Shown one piece after another: positions 42,607 to 51,761 of a stretch of 55,697 nt of DNA. The stretch lies in contig NZ_JAQQXR010000017.1 of NCBI RefSeq assembly GCF_028595325.1, positions 1 through 55,697 of the forward strand, read 5' to 3'. The notes under the pieces were generated by a model that saw only the letters and a list, made by a program, of their open reading frames with translations, had not been told where the DNA came from and did not search any database. Origin of the DNA: Janthinobacterium fluminis (lineage in GTDB: Bacteria; Pseudomonadota; Gammaproteobacteria; Burkholderiales; Burkholderiaceae_D). Both the position numbers and the translations under genes were made by a program. The first letter of the stretch is position 1, and the number at the start of each line of letters is the position of its first letter.

Positions 42607-45600
42607 ATGAATATTGCGCGCATTAAACGGTTTTTACTGGGGGCGGCGCTGCTCGGGATGGCCGGCATCGCACAGGGGGGCAACCTGAATTTCAACGGCG
42701 GCGCCGTGGCCGCCTGCACCCTGTCCGGCAGCAACTATAGCTGCAGCACGCTGGCCATGTCCGGCAGCACCGACAGCATGAGCATCGCCAGCGGCTACGC
42801 CGTGACGGTGGCGGCCGGCTCCTTCACCTTCGATTACCAGCAGAGCCTGGCGATGAGCGGCAGCGCCGCGCTGACGGTGAACGGCAGCCTCGACATCGGC
42901 GACATCAAACCGGGCAATCTGAGCATCAGCGGCGGCACCTTGACGGCGAAGGGCGGCACCTTCAGCATGGGCAAGCAAATGCAGGCCATCGTCGCCAACG
43001 TCAATGCCGCCGCGATCCGCATCGACAGCGGCCAGGGCAACAAGGTGACGGGCAATCTGAACGCCAGCGGCAACATCGACATCGCCTCGCATGTGACCGT
43101 CATCGGCAGCATCTCCGGCGCGAATATCGCCACCAGCGCCCACGTGACGCTCAGCGGCGACATTTTTGCCAGCGGCAGCTTCGCGCTGGCCTCGGGCAGC
43201 ACGCTGCAGGGCAGCGTCATGGCGGCGACGATCGAGATCCAGCCGGCCCAGAGCACGGTCGACGGCAACCTGACGGCCACGACCTCGCTGAGCCTCGGCT
43301 CCCACAGCACCGTCAATGGCAATCTGACGGCGCCCGTCGTCGACCTGGCCCCGGCCCAGACCGAGGTGAACGGCAACGTGACGGCCTCGCGGACGCTGAC
43401 GATGGGCTCGGGCGACGCCATCTCCGGCGACGTCGTGGCCGGCACCGTCACGCTGGACCCGGCCAATGCCTATATCGGCGGCAACGCCAGGGTGGACTGG
43501 ATCACCCTGGGCCACCATGGCCGCGTGGAAAAATACATCACATGCAATGTCTATACGCCGGGCAATCCCTGCAGCTGCGTCACCAACAACAGCGGCTACG
43601 ACGCCACGACGACGCCGAGAGGGCCGGCCTGCGTTGCGCCGCCCGTGGCGGGACCGCACCACATCCGCATCACCCACCCCGGCTCGGCGCTGACCTGCCA
43701 GCCGCAGACGGTGACGCTGACGGCTTGCGCCAACGCCGCCTGCACGGCGCCGCACTACGGCGGCGGCGCCAGCGTGACGCTGACGCCGGGCGGGCAGGCG
43801 TTCGCCATCGGCGCCAGCGGCAGCAACAGCGGCGCCACGGTGCGTCAGCTAACTAAAGGGCCGGCAAACCTGGCGGCGCTGGCGAATCCGGCGGCGCTGA
43901 ACGGCGTCGAATGCGTCAACACGGCCGCGCCGGGCAGCGCCAAGCCTTGCGAGATGGCGTTCGAGGACAGCGGCCTGGTGCTCAGCCTGCCCAACCACGT
44001 CGCCGACGCGGCCGCCAATTTCTCCGTCCGCGCCCTGCAGGCGGCCGGCGACAAGCAATCCTGCGTGCCCTTGTTCGCCGGCACCAGCAAACTGATCGAT
44101 TTCGGCTGCGCTTACAGCAACCCCTCCTCCGGCAGCGCCCATGCGCGCTTCGCCAACAGCGCCGCCGGCGTGCCGGCCGACACGCCCGGCGCCTGCGGCG
44201 CCTCCGCCGGGTCGGCCATGCTCAGCTTCGACGCCGACGGCGTCGCCACGGGGGCATGGATGAAATACGCCGACGTCGGCCTGATCAGCGTCAGCGCCCG
44301 CTACGCGCCCAGCAGCGGCAGCGACGCCGGCCTGGTGGTCAGCGGCGCGGGCGCGCTCATCGTCGCGCCCGCCTCGTTCAGCTTCGAGCGCATCTGGGAC
44401 GGCGCCACGCCGGGCCTCAACAACCCCGGCGCCGCCGGCCCCTCCGACCCGGTCTTCATGCGGGCGGGCAGGGCGTTTTCCGCCACGCTCAGCGCGCGCA
44501 ACCTGAGCAACAACAAGACGGCCAACTTCGGCGCCGAGTCGCCGCGCCAGACGGCCACGCTGGCGCCGCTGCTGGTCTTGCCGGCGGGCGGCAGCGCCGG
44601 CGCGCTGACCGGCAGCCTGACGTTTGCGGCCGGCGTGGCCAGCGGCAACGACCTGTCCTGGAGCGAGGTGGGCATCCTGCAGATCCAGGCGACGCTGGCC
44701 AACCCGGACGGCTATCTTGGCAGCCCGGGCGCGCCGACCCGGCAGGGCGGCGCCGCGCTGATCGCCAAGGGCAAAAGCGGCAATGTCGGCCGCTTCATCC
44801 CCGACCATTTCAACACGACGGTGCTGGACGCCGGAGCGTTGACGCCGGGCGTGCCCATGGTCTGCATCGCCGGCCAGATGGGCTGCGCCGGCACCAAAGG
44901 CTTTGCCTATGCGAACCAGCCCTTCGGCGTGCGCGTGACGGCCTTGAACGCGGCCGAGGCCGTCACCAGCAATTACGACGGCAGCGTGCCCGGCAACAAT
45001 GACTTCACCCGTAACGCCAGGCTCACCGGCTGGCTGGCGGCGGCGGGTGGCGCGCAAAACCCCGCCGGCGACCCCCGCTACGCGGCCGGCGCCGGCGTGG
45101 CCCTGGCCTCGTCCAGTTTCCTCAAGGGCGAGTCGACGACGACCCCGAGCTATATTTACCCCGCCATCCCTTCGCTGCCCAGCGATGTGTTCCTGCGCGC
45201 CGGCGACAGCGACGGCGTCAGCTCGCTGCGCGGCGCCGCCAGCAAGGAGGAGGGCATCAGCATCGTCAGCGGACGCCTGCTGATACCGAACAGCTACGGC
45301 TCGGCGTTGCTGCCGCTGACGATACGCCTGCGCGCGCAATTCTGGACTTCCCAGGGCGCGTGGTTGAGCAACAGCGCCGACAGCAGCAGCGTCGTCAAGC
45401 CGGCGACGGTGAATCTGAGCAACTGTCTGAAAAACCTGCGCGACCCCGGCGGCGCCTGCAAGGCGGCGCTGCAGGTGCTCGGCGGCGCCGACGTGGTGTT
45501 CGATGCCGGCTTGAGCAAGTTTCAACTGCGCGGACCCGGCGCAGGCAACAATGGCAGCGTCGACCTGCAATTCCAGGCGCCGTCCAACCCCAGCAGCCTG

Positions 45601-45681
45601 TATCTTCCCAGCGCCAAGGGGCGGGCCACGTTCGGCATTTACAAGGCCGGACCAGTGATTTACCTGCGCGAGTTGTATTGA
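42607..45681 (+). CDS. Bactofilin-like/MshQ-type surface protein (DUF6701)
   Basis: 1024 residues. Signal peptide MNIARIKRFLLGAALLGMAGIAQG. Residues ~90-310 contain repeating units such as VDGNLTATTSL, VNGNLTAPVVDL and VNGNVTASRTL, a right-handed beta-helix as in bactofilin or polymer-forming proteins. A Cys-rich spacer with YTPGNPCSCVTNNSG leads to a C-terminal DUF6701 region (about 590-1020) with FERIWDGATPGLNNPGAAG and GRFIPDHFNTTV, as in MshQ of MSHA pili. No other msh gene is in view. It is likely exported and surface-exposed, possibly as a pilus-associated adhesin. Confidence 0.8.
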   Translation: MNIARIKRFLLGAALLGMAGIAQGGNLNFNGGAVAACTLSGSNYSCSTLAMSGSTDSMSIASGYAVTVAAGSFTFDYQQSLAMSGSAALTVNGSLDIGDIKPGNLSISGGTLTAKGGTFSMGKQMQAIVANVNAAAIRIDSGQGNKVTGNLNASGNIDIASHVTVIGSISGANIATSAHVTLSGDIFASGSFALASGSTLQGSVMAATIEIQPAQSTVDGNLTATTSLSLGSHSTVNGNLTAPVVDLAPAQTEVNGNVTASRTLTMGSGDAISGDVVAGTVTLDPANAYIGGNARVDWITLGHHGRVEKYITCNVYTPGNPCSCVTNNSGYDATTTPRGPACVAPPVAGPHHIRITHPGSALTCQPQTVTLTACANAACTAPHYGGGASVTLTPGGQAFAIGASGSNSGATVRQLTKGPANLAALANPAALNGVECVNTAAPGSAKPCEMAFEDSGLVLSLPNHVADAAANFSVRALQAAGDKQSCVPLFAGTSKLIDFGCAYSNPSSGSAHARFANSAAGVPADTPGACGASAGSAMLSFDADGVATGAWMKYADVGLISVSARYAPSSGSDAGLVVSGAGALIVAPASFSFERIWDGATPGLNNPGAAGPSDPVFMRAGRAFSATLSARNLSNNKTANFGAESPRQTATLAPLLVLPAGGSAGALTGSLTFAAGVASGNDLSWSEVGILQIQATLANPDGYLGSPGAPTRQGGAALIAKGKSGNVGRFIPDHFNTTVLDAGALTPGVPMVCIAGQMGCAGTKGFAYANQPFGVRVTALNAAEAVTSNYDGSVPGNNDFTRNARLTGWLAAAGGAQNPAGDPRYAAGAGVALASSSFLKGESTTTPSYIYPAIPSLPSDVFLRAGDSDGVSSLRGAASKEEGISIVSGRLLIPNSYGSALLPLTIRLRAQFWTSQGAWLSNSADSSSVVKPATVNLSNCLKNLRDPGGACKAALQVLGGADVVFDAGLSKFQLRGPGAGNNGSVDLQFQAPSNPSSLYLPSAKGRATFGIYKAGPVIYLRELY

Positions 45682-45709
45682 TCTTTTTTAACCTTAAATA
45701 GGAGCCGCA

Positions 45710-46408
45710 ATGAGCACAACGTCACAATGGTTGGAGATCGACACCCCCGACGGCGTCTTCGATGCCTATCTGGCCTTGCCGCATGGCGGCAAAGGCCCCG
45801 GTATCGTTTTGTTGCAGGAAATTTTTGGCGTCAACGAACATATCCGCAATCTCGCCGACCAGTACGCGGCCGATGGCTACATCGTGCTGGCGCCCGACCT
45901 GTTCTGGCGCAGCGCCACGCGCACCGAGCTCGGCTACGACGACGAAAGCTGGAAAACCGCCTATAAATTGATGCAGCTCACCGACGTCGAGAAGGCGCTG
46001 GCGGACATCGGGCGCACGGCCGCCACCCTGCGCGTGTGGACGGGCGAGGGCAGCCGGATCGCCGCCCTGGGTTATTGCTTCGGCGGCCGGCTGGCCTACC
46101 TGGCGGCCGCCCGCGGGCTCAGCGACGCGGCCGTCGCCTATTACGGCGGCGGCATCCAGGACCGGCTCGACGTCGCCGCGCAGCTCGCCGTCCCCCTGCA
46201 ACTGCATTTTGGCGGGCGCGACGAGCACATCCCGCCGGCCGCCGTGGCCAGCGTGGCCGAGTGTTTCGCCGACCAGCGCGACGTCGAAATCCATGTCTAT
46301 CCGGGCGCCGGGCATGGCTTCAATTGCCCCCACCGCCACAACTATGTGCAGCGCATGGCCGCCCAGGCCCACGGCAACACGCTGGTTTTCCTGGCCGAGC
46401 ATCTGTAG
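45710..46408 (+). CDS. Dienelactone hydrolase family protein
   Basis: 232 residues. The catalytic triad is visible: Cys in GYCFGGRLA, Asp in FGGRDEHIP and His in PGAGHGFNC. LQEIFGVNEHIRNLADQYA is the family oxyanion-side block. These enzymes open dienelactones to maleylacetate in aromatic catabolism, but paralogs act on other esters; no aromatic genes are nearby. Ribosome site AGGAG. Starts 28 bases after the adhesin gene. Confidence 0.92.
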   Translation: MSTTSQWLEIDTPDGVFDAYLALPHGGKGPGIVLLQEIFGVNEHIRNLADQYAADGYIVLAPDLFWRSATRTELGYDDESWKTAYKLMQLTDVEKALADIGRTAATLRVWTGEGSRIAALGYCFGGRLAYLAAARGLSDAAVAYYGGGIQDRLDVAAQLAVPLQLHFGGRDEHIPPAAVASVAECFADQRDVEIHVYPGAGHGFNCPHRHNYVQRMAAQAHGNTLVFLAEHL

Positions 46409-46410
46409 GC

Positions 46411-46445
46411 GCGTTGCGGCGCCGGCCCGGCCCGCGCCGCAACGC
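46411..46445. terminator. Hairpin after the dienelactone hydrolase gene
   Basis: Perfect 12-bp stem GCGTTGCGGCGC / GCGCCGCAACGC with an 11-base loop, starting 2 bases after the stop. No T-run follows, so a rho-independent end is uncertain. Confidence 0.45.
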
Positions 46446-46533
46446 GGGCTCGGCAGGCGCCGTGTGTTTATGGTAATGTCCTGCCCGGATGGGCCCTGGC
46501 GCCCGGTTCAACAATAATAGGTAGGATTTCAGT

Positions 46534-46950
46534 ATGGCCAAAGTAAGCGTTTCTGTGACATTGGCGGCACCGGCCGCGCGCGTGTGGGACTTCATCGGCG
46601 GCTTCCATACGCTGGCTGAATGGTCCAGCTCGATCAAGAGCAGCCTGCCGGAGCAGGGCGGCCGCGTGCGCCGCCTGAAAACGACGGACGGCGCCGTCAT
46701 CGCCGAACGCCTGCTGCACTTCAGCGAGGCCGAGCGCAGCTATAGCTACACCATCATTTCCGGGCCTATCCCTGTGAGCAACTACTATTCGACGCTGCGC
46801 GTGCTCGGCGGCGCCGACGCGGCCGACTGTACAGCCGAATGGTCGGGCCAGTTCGATGCCGTCGAAGGCGTCGAGGACGCGATGGTCGGCGTCTTCCAGC
46901 ATCTGTATGAAAGCGCCTTCCTTGACCTGAAGCGCATCATGGGCATTTAA
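46534..46950 (+). CDS. SRPBCC-fold protein
   Basis: 138 residues. The START/SRPBCC pattern is clear: VSVTLAAPAARVWDFIGGFHTLAEW, RVRRLKTTDGAVIAERLL, and a C-terminal helix VEDAMVGVFQHLYESAFLDL. The fold binds hydrophobic ligands or polyketide-type molecules; ligand unknown. Ribosome site TAGGA upstream. No conserved operon. Confidence 0.85.
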   Translation: MAKVSVSVTLAAPAARVWDFIGGFHTLAEWSSSIKSSLPEQGGRVRRLKTTDGAVIAERLLHFSEAERSYSYTIISGPIPVSNYYSTLRVLGGADAADCTAEWSGQFDAVEGVEDAMVGVFQHLYESAFLDLKRIMGI

Positions 46951-47045
46951 GCCGGTCCCAACGGCGCCGTCCCGAGGGCCGGCGCCGCCCCCTTGAAACA
47001 ATGCCGAATAGTTCAGAAATTGCCGGTTTGGCGGGCGATATGGCG

Positions 47046-47072
47046 ATTTTTCCGCTTTTTGCGCGGAAAAAT
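47046..47072. promoter_or_regulatory. Hairpin in the helicase upstream region
   Basis: 10-bp perfect stem ATTTTTCCGC / GCGGAAAAAT with a 7-base loop, about 100 bases before the DEAD-box gene. It could end transcription of the SRPBCC gene or belong to a leader of the helicase; no decision is possible. Confidence 0.3.
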
Positions 47073-47101
47073 GGCTCATCTCTGCCATGCTTCCGCCCGG
47101 C

Positions 47102-47130
47102 TTGCGCCAGTAGAGAGTAAACTGTATACA
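47102..47130 (+). promoter_or_regulatory. Probable promoter of the DEAD-box helicase gene
   Basis: TTGCGC and TATACA are 17 bases apart. Start codon 47177 gives a leader of about 40 bases. Confidence 0.4.
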
Positions 47131-47176
47131 GCATTCTTTCGCATTGGGCGATTCGAGCGTACTTGTGAGTGAATTC

Positions 47177-49354
47177 ATGTCCGACACACCTATTTCCCTG
47201 TTTTCCGACCTTCAACTGAGCGACGCGCTGGTGCGCGCGCTGAAGGACGTCGGCTACGAAACCCCGTCGCCTATCCAGGCGGCCACCATTCCCCTGTTGC
47301 TGGCCAACCGCGACGTGCTGGGCCAAGCCCAGACCGGCACCGGCAAGACGGCCGCGTTCGCGCTGCCCATCCTGTCGCGCATCGACCTCAAGCAAGTGTC
47401 GCCGCAGGCGCTGGTGCTGGCGCCCACGCGCGAGCTGGCGATCCAGGTGGCCGAAGCCTTCCAGGTCTACGCCCAGCACATCCCCGGCTTCCACGTGCTG
47501 CCGATCTACGGCGGCCAGAGCTACGGCCCGCAACTGTCGGCGCTGCGCCGCGGCGTCCACGTCGTCGTCGGCACGCCCGGCCGCGTCATCGACCACCTCG
47601 ACAAAGGCTCGCTCGACCTGTCGAAACTGAAGACGCTGGTGCTGGACGAGGCCGATGAAATGCTGCGCATGGGCTTCATCGACGACGTCGAGCGCATCCT
47701 GCAGGAAACCCCGGAAACGCGCCAGACGGCGCTGTTCTCGGCGACCATGCCGTCGGTGATCAAGCGCATCGCCACCACCTACCTGAACCAGCCGGCCGAG
47801 GTGACCGTCGCCGCCAAGACCGGCACGGCCGACAATATCCGCCAGCGCTACTGGCTGGTGTCGGGCATGCACAAGCTCGACGCGCTGACCCGCATCCTCG
47901 AAGCGGAAAGCTTCGACGGCATGATCATCTTCGCCCGCACCAAGCTGGGCACCGAGGAGCTGGCCGGCAAGCTGCAGGCGCGCGGCTTCTCCGCCGCCGC
48001 CATCAACGGCGACATCCAGCAGGCCCAGCGCGAGCGCACCATCCAGCAGCTCAAGGATGGCAAGATCGACATCCTGGTGGCCACCGACGTCGCCGCCCGC
48101 GGCCTGGACGTCGAGCGCATCAGCCACGTCGTCAACTACGACGTGCCGCATGATCCGGAAAGCTATACCCACCGCATCGGCCGCACCGGCCGCGCCGGCC
48201 GCAGCGGCGAGGCGATCCTGTTCATCACGCCGCGCGAGAAAAACCTGTTGAAGGCGATCGAGCGCTCGACGCGCCAGCCGATCGGCATGCTGGAACTGCC
48301 GACCATCCAGGCCGTCAATGACGTGCGCATCGCCAAGTTCAAGGAGCAGATCAGCGCCACGCTGGCGCTGGGCGAGCTGGAACAGTTCCAGTCGCTGATC
48401 GAGGACTTCGAGCGCGAACAGAACATCCCGGCCGTCGAAATCGCCGCCGCGCTGGCCAAAATGGCCCGCGGCAACACGCCTTTGCTGCTCGACAAAAAAT
48501 CCCAGGCGGCGAGCTCGTCGTGGGCCGACGAGCGGCCGGCGCGCCCGGAGCGCCAGGAGCGCTTCGACCGCCCGGAGCGGGGCGAGCGTTTCGAGCGCGC
48601 CGAGCGGCCGGCCTTCCCGAAGAAGGAGCGCATCGTGCGCCAGGCCGACGCCGGCATGCAAACCTTCCGCATCGAAGTGGGCCACGCCCACGGCGTCAAG
48701 CCGGGCAATATCGTCGGCGCCATCGCCAACGAGGCGGGGCTGGACTCGAAGCACATCGGCCGCATTGAAATCTACGACGATTACAGCGTGCTCGACTTGC
48801 CGGACACGCTGCCGAACGAGTTGCTGGAGCAATTGAAGGGTGTCTGGGTTGCCGGCCAGCAGTTGCGCATTAGCCGAGACGGCGCCGCGCCGCATGCCGC
48901 GCCGGCCGCGCCGCCACGCGCGCCGGCGGCCAAGCCGGTCGTCGACGCGGCGCCCGCGCCCGCGCGCAAGGCGGCGCCGGCCGCCGACGCCGCGCCGGCC
49001 CGCGCCAAGAAGGAGCCGAAGGGCAAGCTGGCGATGATTTCCTACCGCATCGAAGTGGGCCGCAACCACGCCGTCACGCCGAGCAACATCGTCGGCGCCA
49101 TCGCCAACGAGGCGAAGCTGGAAGCGAAGCACATCGGCCGCATCGACATCTTCGACGAACACAGCGTGCTGGACCTGCCGGAAGGCATGCCGCCGGACAT
49201 CCTCGACCACCTGAAGTCGGTGTGGGTCGCGGGCAAGCAATTGCACATCAGCCTAGACGATGGCAGTAGCGCGCCGGCGTCGCCGAAAAAGCCCGCGTTC
49301 AAGGGTAAAAGCGATTACGCGACGAAGCCGCGCAAGAGCTTCAAGCCGGGCTAA
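47177..49354 (+). CDS. DEAD-box RNA helicase with two DbpA RNA-binding domains
   Basis: 725 residues from ATG at 47177; an earlier GTG is possible. Motif I AQTGTGKT at 51-58, DEAD at 157-160, SATMPS motif III and HRIGRTGR motif VI are intact. A charged RPERQERF-type linker precedes two similar C-terminal domains, about 494-567 (TFRIEVGHAHGVKPGNIVGA) and 620-693 (SYRIEVGRNHAVTPSNIVGA), joined by an Ala/Pro-rich spacer. Each resembles the single DbpA/CsdA RNA-binding domain of other helicases, so it is a duplication. It unwinds RNA in ribosome assembly or mRNA decay and cold adaptation. A clear terminator follows. Confidence 0.93.
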   Translation: MSDTPISLFSDLQLSDALVRALKDVGYETPSPIQAATIPLLLANRDVLGQAQTGTGKTAAFALPILSRIDLKQVSPQALVLAPTRELAIQVAEAFQVYAQHIPGFHVLPIYGGQSYGPQLSALRRGVHVVVGTPGRVIDHLDKGSLDLSKLKTLVLDEADEMLRMGFIDDVERILQETPETRQTALFSATMPSVIKRIATTYLNQPAEVTVAAKTGTADNIRQRYWLVSGMHKLDALTRILEAESFDGMIIFARTKLGTEELAGKLQARGFSAAAINGDIQQAQRERTIQQLKDGKIDILVATDVAARGLDVERISHVVNYDVPHDPESYTHRIGRTGRAGRSGEAILFITPREKNLLKAIERSTRQPIGMLELPTIQAVNDVRIAKFKEQISATLALGELEQFQSLIEDFEREQNIPAVEIAAALAKMARGNTPLLLDKKSQAASSSWADERPARPERQERFDRPERGERFERAERPAFPKKERIVRQADAGMQTFRIEVGHAHGVKPGNIVGAIANEAGLDSKHIGRIEIYDDYSVLDLPDTLPNELLEQLKGVWVAGQQLRISRDGAAPHAAPAAPPRAPAAKPVVDAAPAPARKAAPAADAAPARAKKEPKGKLAMISYRIEVGRNHAVTPSNIVGAIANEAKLEAKHIGRIDIFDEHSVLDLPEGMPPDILDHLKSVWVAGKQLHISLDDGSSAPASPKKPAFKGKSDYATKPRKSFKPG

Positions 49355-49375
49355 GCTGATCCCGGCGTCATAAAG

Positions 49376-49407
49376 CAGGGGCCGCCAACGCGGCCCCTGT
49401 TTTTTTA
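49376..49407 (+). terminator. Rho-independent terminator of the helicase gene
   Basis: Perfect 10-bp stem CAGGGGCCGC / GCGGCCCCTG, CAAC loop, then eight T. It starts 21 bases after the stop and serves the plus-strand gene. Confidence 0.9.
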
Positions 49408-49444
49408 TCTGCCCGCAACGCTCTTGCGGGGGGCGCCCGCCGTC

Positions 49445-51547
49445 TTACAAGTACTTGGCCAGCCAGCCATGCAATTCCTTGTAGAAATAGCGGCTGTTCT
49501 CGCCCTTCAGCACCCAGTGGTTCTCGTCCGGGAAAACGATCAGCTTGCTCGGCACGTTCAGCCTTTGCTGCGTCGCGAAATTCATCAGCGCGTTGTTGAC
49601 GGGGACGCGGTAATCGAGTTCCCCGACGGTGATCAAAATCGGCGTGCGGAAGCCCGTGCCCTTCTCGTGGTTACCGGCCTGCATGATCGGGCTTTGCTCG
49701 CGCCACACGGGCAAGCCGCCCCAGACGGGGCCGCCGCTGTTGACCTCGCGGCCGAAGCCGCTGTCGCTGGTGCCCCACTGCATCACCAGATCCATCTCGC
49801 CGGCGTGCGAGACGATGGCCTTGTAGCGCGTCGTCGTCGCCTGCAGCCAGTTGGCCAGGTGGCCGCCGTAGCTGGCGCCGCCGGCCGCCAGGCGCTGGCC
49901 GTCGATGAAGGGGTACTTGCGGATCGCCGCGTCGACGGCTTCGTTGATGTCCTCGCCCGGCCCCTTCAGCGGGTCGAACTGCAGCGAGCGGGTGAACGCC
50001 TCGCCATAGCCGGTCGAACCCTTGTAGTCGGTCAGCAGCACGATATAGCCGGGCCGCGCCAGCAAGTGGTAATTCCAGCGCAGCACGAACTGGTCGCGCC
50101 ACATGCTGGCGGCGCCGCCGTGCATCACGGAAAACAGCGGGTATTTCTTGGCCGGGTCGAAACCGGCCGGCTTGACGATCATATTGTGGATGCGCCGGCC
50201 GTCCGCCGTCGTGAACCAGAAGTGCTCGGGCGGTTGCCAGTCGATGGCGGCGGCGCGCTCGACGTTGTACGCGGTCAGCCGCTTCGGGCCGCCGTGGAAG
50301 GCATACACCTCGGGCGGATTGACGGCCGATTCCCAGACGCCGACGAGGGCTTTGCCGCCGGCCTGCAAGGAGTTGATGGCGCCGCTGGCGGGCGAGGCTT
50401 CGGCGCGCAGGTCGGCGCCGCGGTAATCGATCGAGTGCAGTTGCTCCAGGCCGGCGTGCTCGTAGGTGAAGAAAATCCGCTGGCCACCCTGCGGCATGGC
50501 GAAGCGCGACACGGAGCGGTCCAGTGCCGCCGTCAGGATGGCCGGCGCGGCGCCGCCGGCGGAGGGCCAGGCGAAGCTGGCCAGGCGGCTCAGGTCGTAG
50601 ATCTTGCCGGCCTCCTCGGCCTGGGTCAGGCACAGCAGGGCTTTGCCGTCCGGCCTGAATTGCAGCTTTTCATAGCTGTGCTTGTCGCGGCTGAGGGCTT
50701 GCGGCTCGCCGCCGGCCAGCGCGACCGTGAAGATCTGCGTCAGGCGCGCCGCGCGCGCCGCCTCGTCGCGGTTGGTCGAGGCGACGAAGACGATGGAGAG
50801 GCCGTCCGGCGCCCACACGGCTTCCAGCGTCTGGCCGTCGTCCGACTGGGCGCCGGCGAAACCCGGCAGGGCCGCCAGCTTGCTGCCGGCCAGCAGGTTG
50901 CGCGGCTTGGCGCCGGGCGCCGCGTCCATCACGAATAGGCGCGGCTGCCTGTCGTCCAGCCATTTGTCGAAATGGCGGGGCGGGAATTGCTCGTAGGCGC
51001 GGGCGCTGTGCTTGCGCTCCTTGCGCTCCTTGGCCTGCTGCTTGATGGCCTCCTCGTCCTCGGCGCCGGGGAAGACGTCGCTGACGAACAGGATGCGCTG
51101 GCCGTCCGGGCTCCATTTCGGCAGGCGCGCGCCCAGCGTCAGCGTGCTCAGGCGCTGCGCCTCGCCGCCGCCGTCGATGTCGATCAGGTAGATCTGCCCG
51201 CTGTCGTCGCCTTCGCGCTTGGCGACGAACAATAACTGCTTGCCGTCGGGCGACCAGTTCAGGCCGCTTTCGCCGCCCTTCGAGTGCGTCAGGCGCCGCG
51301 CCGGGCTATTCTCGCCCAGGGCTTTGATCCACAAGTCCGACCATTGCTCCTTGCTGTCGTAGGCGCTGTCGACGACGGAAAACACCGCCCATTTGCCGTC
51401 CGGGCTGGGCACGGGGGCGCCGAGCCGTTTCATCAGCCAGACGTCTTCGTGGGAAATCGGCCGGGGCGGCGCGCCGGCGGCGTGGGCCAGGGGCGCGGCG
51501 GCGATGGCCAGCGCGGCGAGGGAGTAGCGAAGCAGGGTCATGGGCAT
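49445..51547 (-). CDS. S9-family peptidase, dipeptidyl-peptidase type
   Basis: 700 residues from ATG at 51547 (MPMTLLRYSLAALAIAAAPLAHA, signal peptide). WD-like propeller repeats (LNWSPDGKQLLFV, PKWSPDGQRILFV, FRPDGKALL) precede an alpha/beta hydrolase with nucleophile Ser559 in GGASYGGHLAN, Asp in GELDYRVP and His in DENHWV. Such proteins cleave short peptides in the periplasm. It is unlike the S9 enzyme at 11881 in its GGASYGG motif, so the two are not recent duplicates. ATG at 51541 is an alternative start. Confidence 0.9.
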   Translation of the reverse strand: MPMTLLRYSLAALAIAAAPLAHAAGAPPRPISHEDVWLMKRLGAPVPSPDGKWAVFSVVDSAYDSKEQWSDLWIKALGENSPARRLTHSKGGESGLNWSPDGKQLLFVAKREGDDSGQIYLIDIDGGGEAQRLSTLTLGARLPKWSPDGQRILFVSDVFPGAEDEEAIKQQAKERKERKHSARAYEQFPPRHFDKWLDDRQPRLFVMDAAPGAKPRNLLAGSKLAALPGFAGAQSDDGQTLEAVWAPDGLSIVFVASTNRDEAARAARLTQIFTVALAGGEPQALSRDKHSYEKLQFRPDGKALLCLTQAEEAGKIYDLSRLASFAWPSAGGAAPAILTAALDRSVSRFAMPQGGQRIFFTYEHAGLEQLHSIDYRGADLRAEASPASGAINSLQAGGKALVGVWESAVNPPEVYAFHGGPKRLTAYNVERAAAIDWQPPEHFWFTTADGRRIHNMIVKPAGFDPAKKYPLFSVMHGGAASMWRDQFVLRWNYHLLARPGYIVLLTDYKGSTGYGEAFTRSLQFDPLKGPGEDINEAVDAAIRKYPFIDGQRLAAGGASYGGHLANWLQATTTRYKAIVSHAGEMDLVMQWGTSDSGFGREVNSGGPVWGGLPVWREQSPIMQAGNHEKGTGFRTPILITVGELDYRVPVNNALMNFATQQRLNVPSKLIVFPDENHWVLKGENSRYFYKELHGWLAKYL

Positions 51548-51761
51548 GGACGAGTTGTTGGAAAGGTTGTCGATACGACCGCGAAGTATTGATCCAAGAT
51601 AAGCGGCTGTCAATTTATCGAAAATACAATTTGAGCGGATGGCCGCGCCACCGCGCTTGACTCATTGTTAATAATTGCATTTAAGTAATTGTTGCCTGGC
51701 TTGATGTGTTATATTGTTTTTCCGATTTTATTGTGTTAATTGAAAATTCGAGGAAGAGGCA

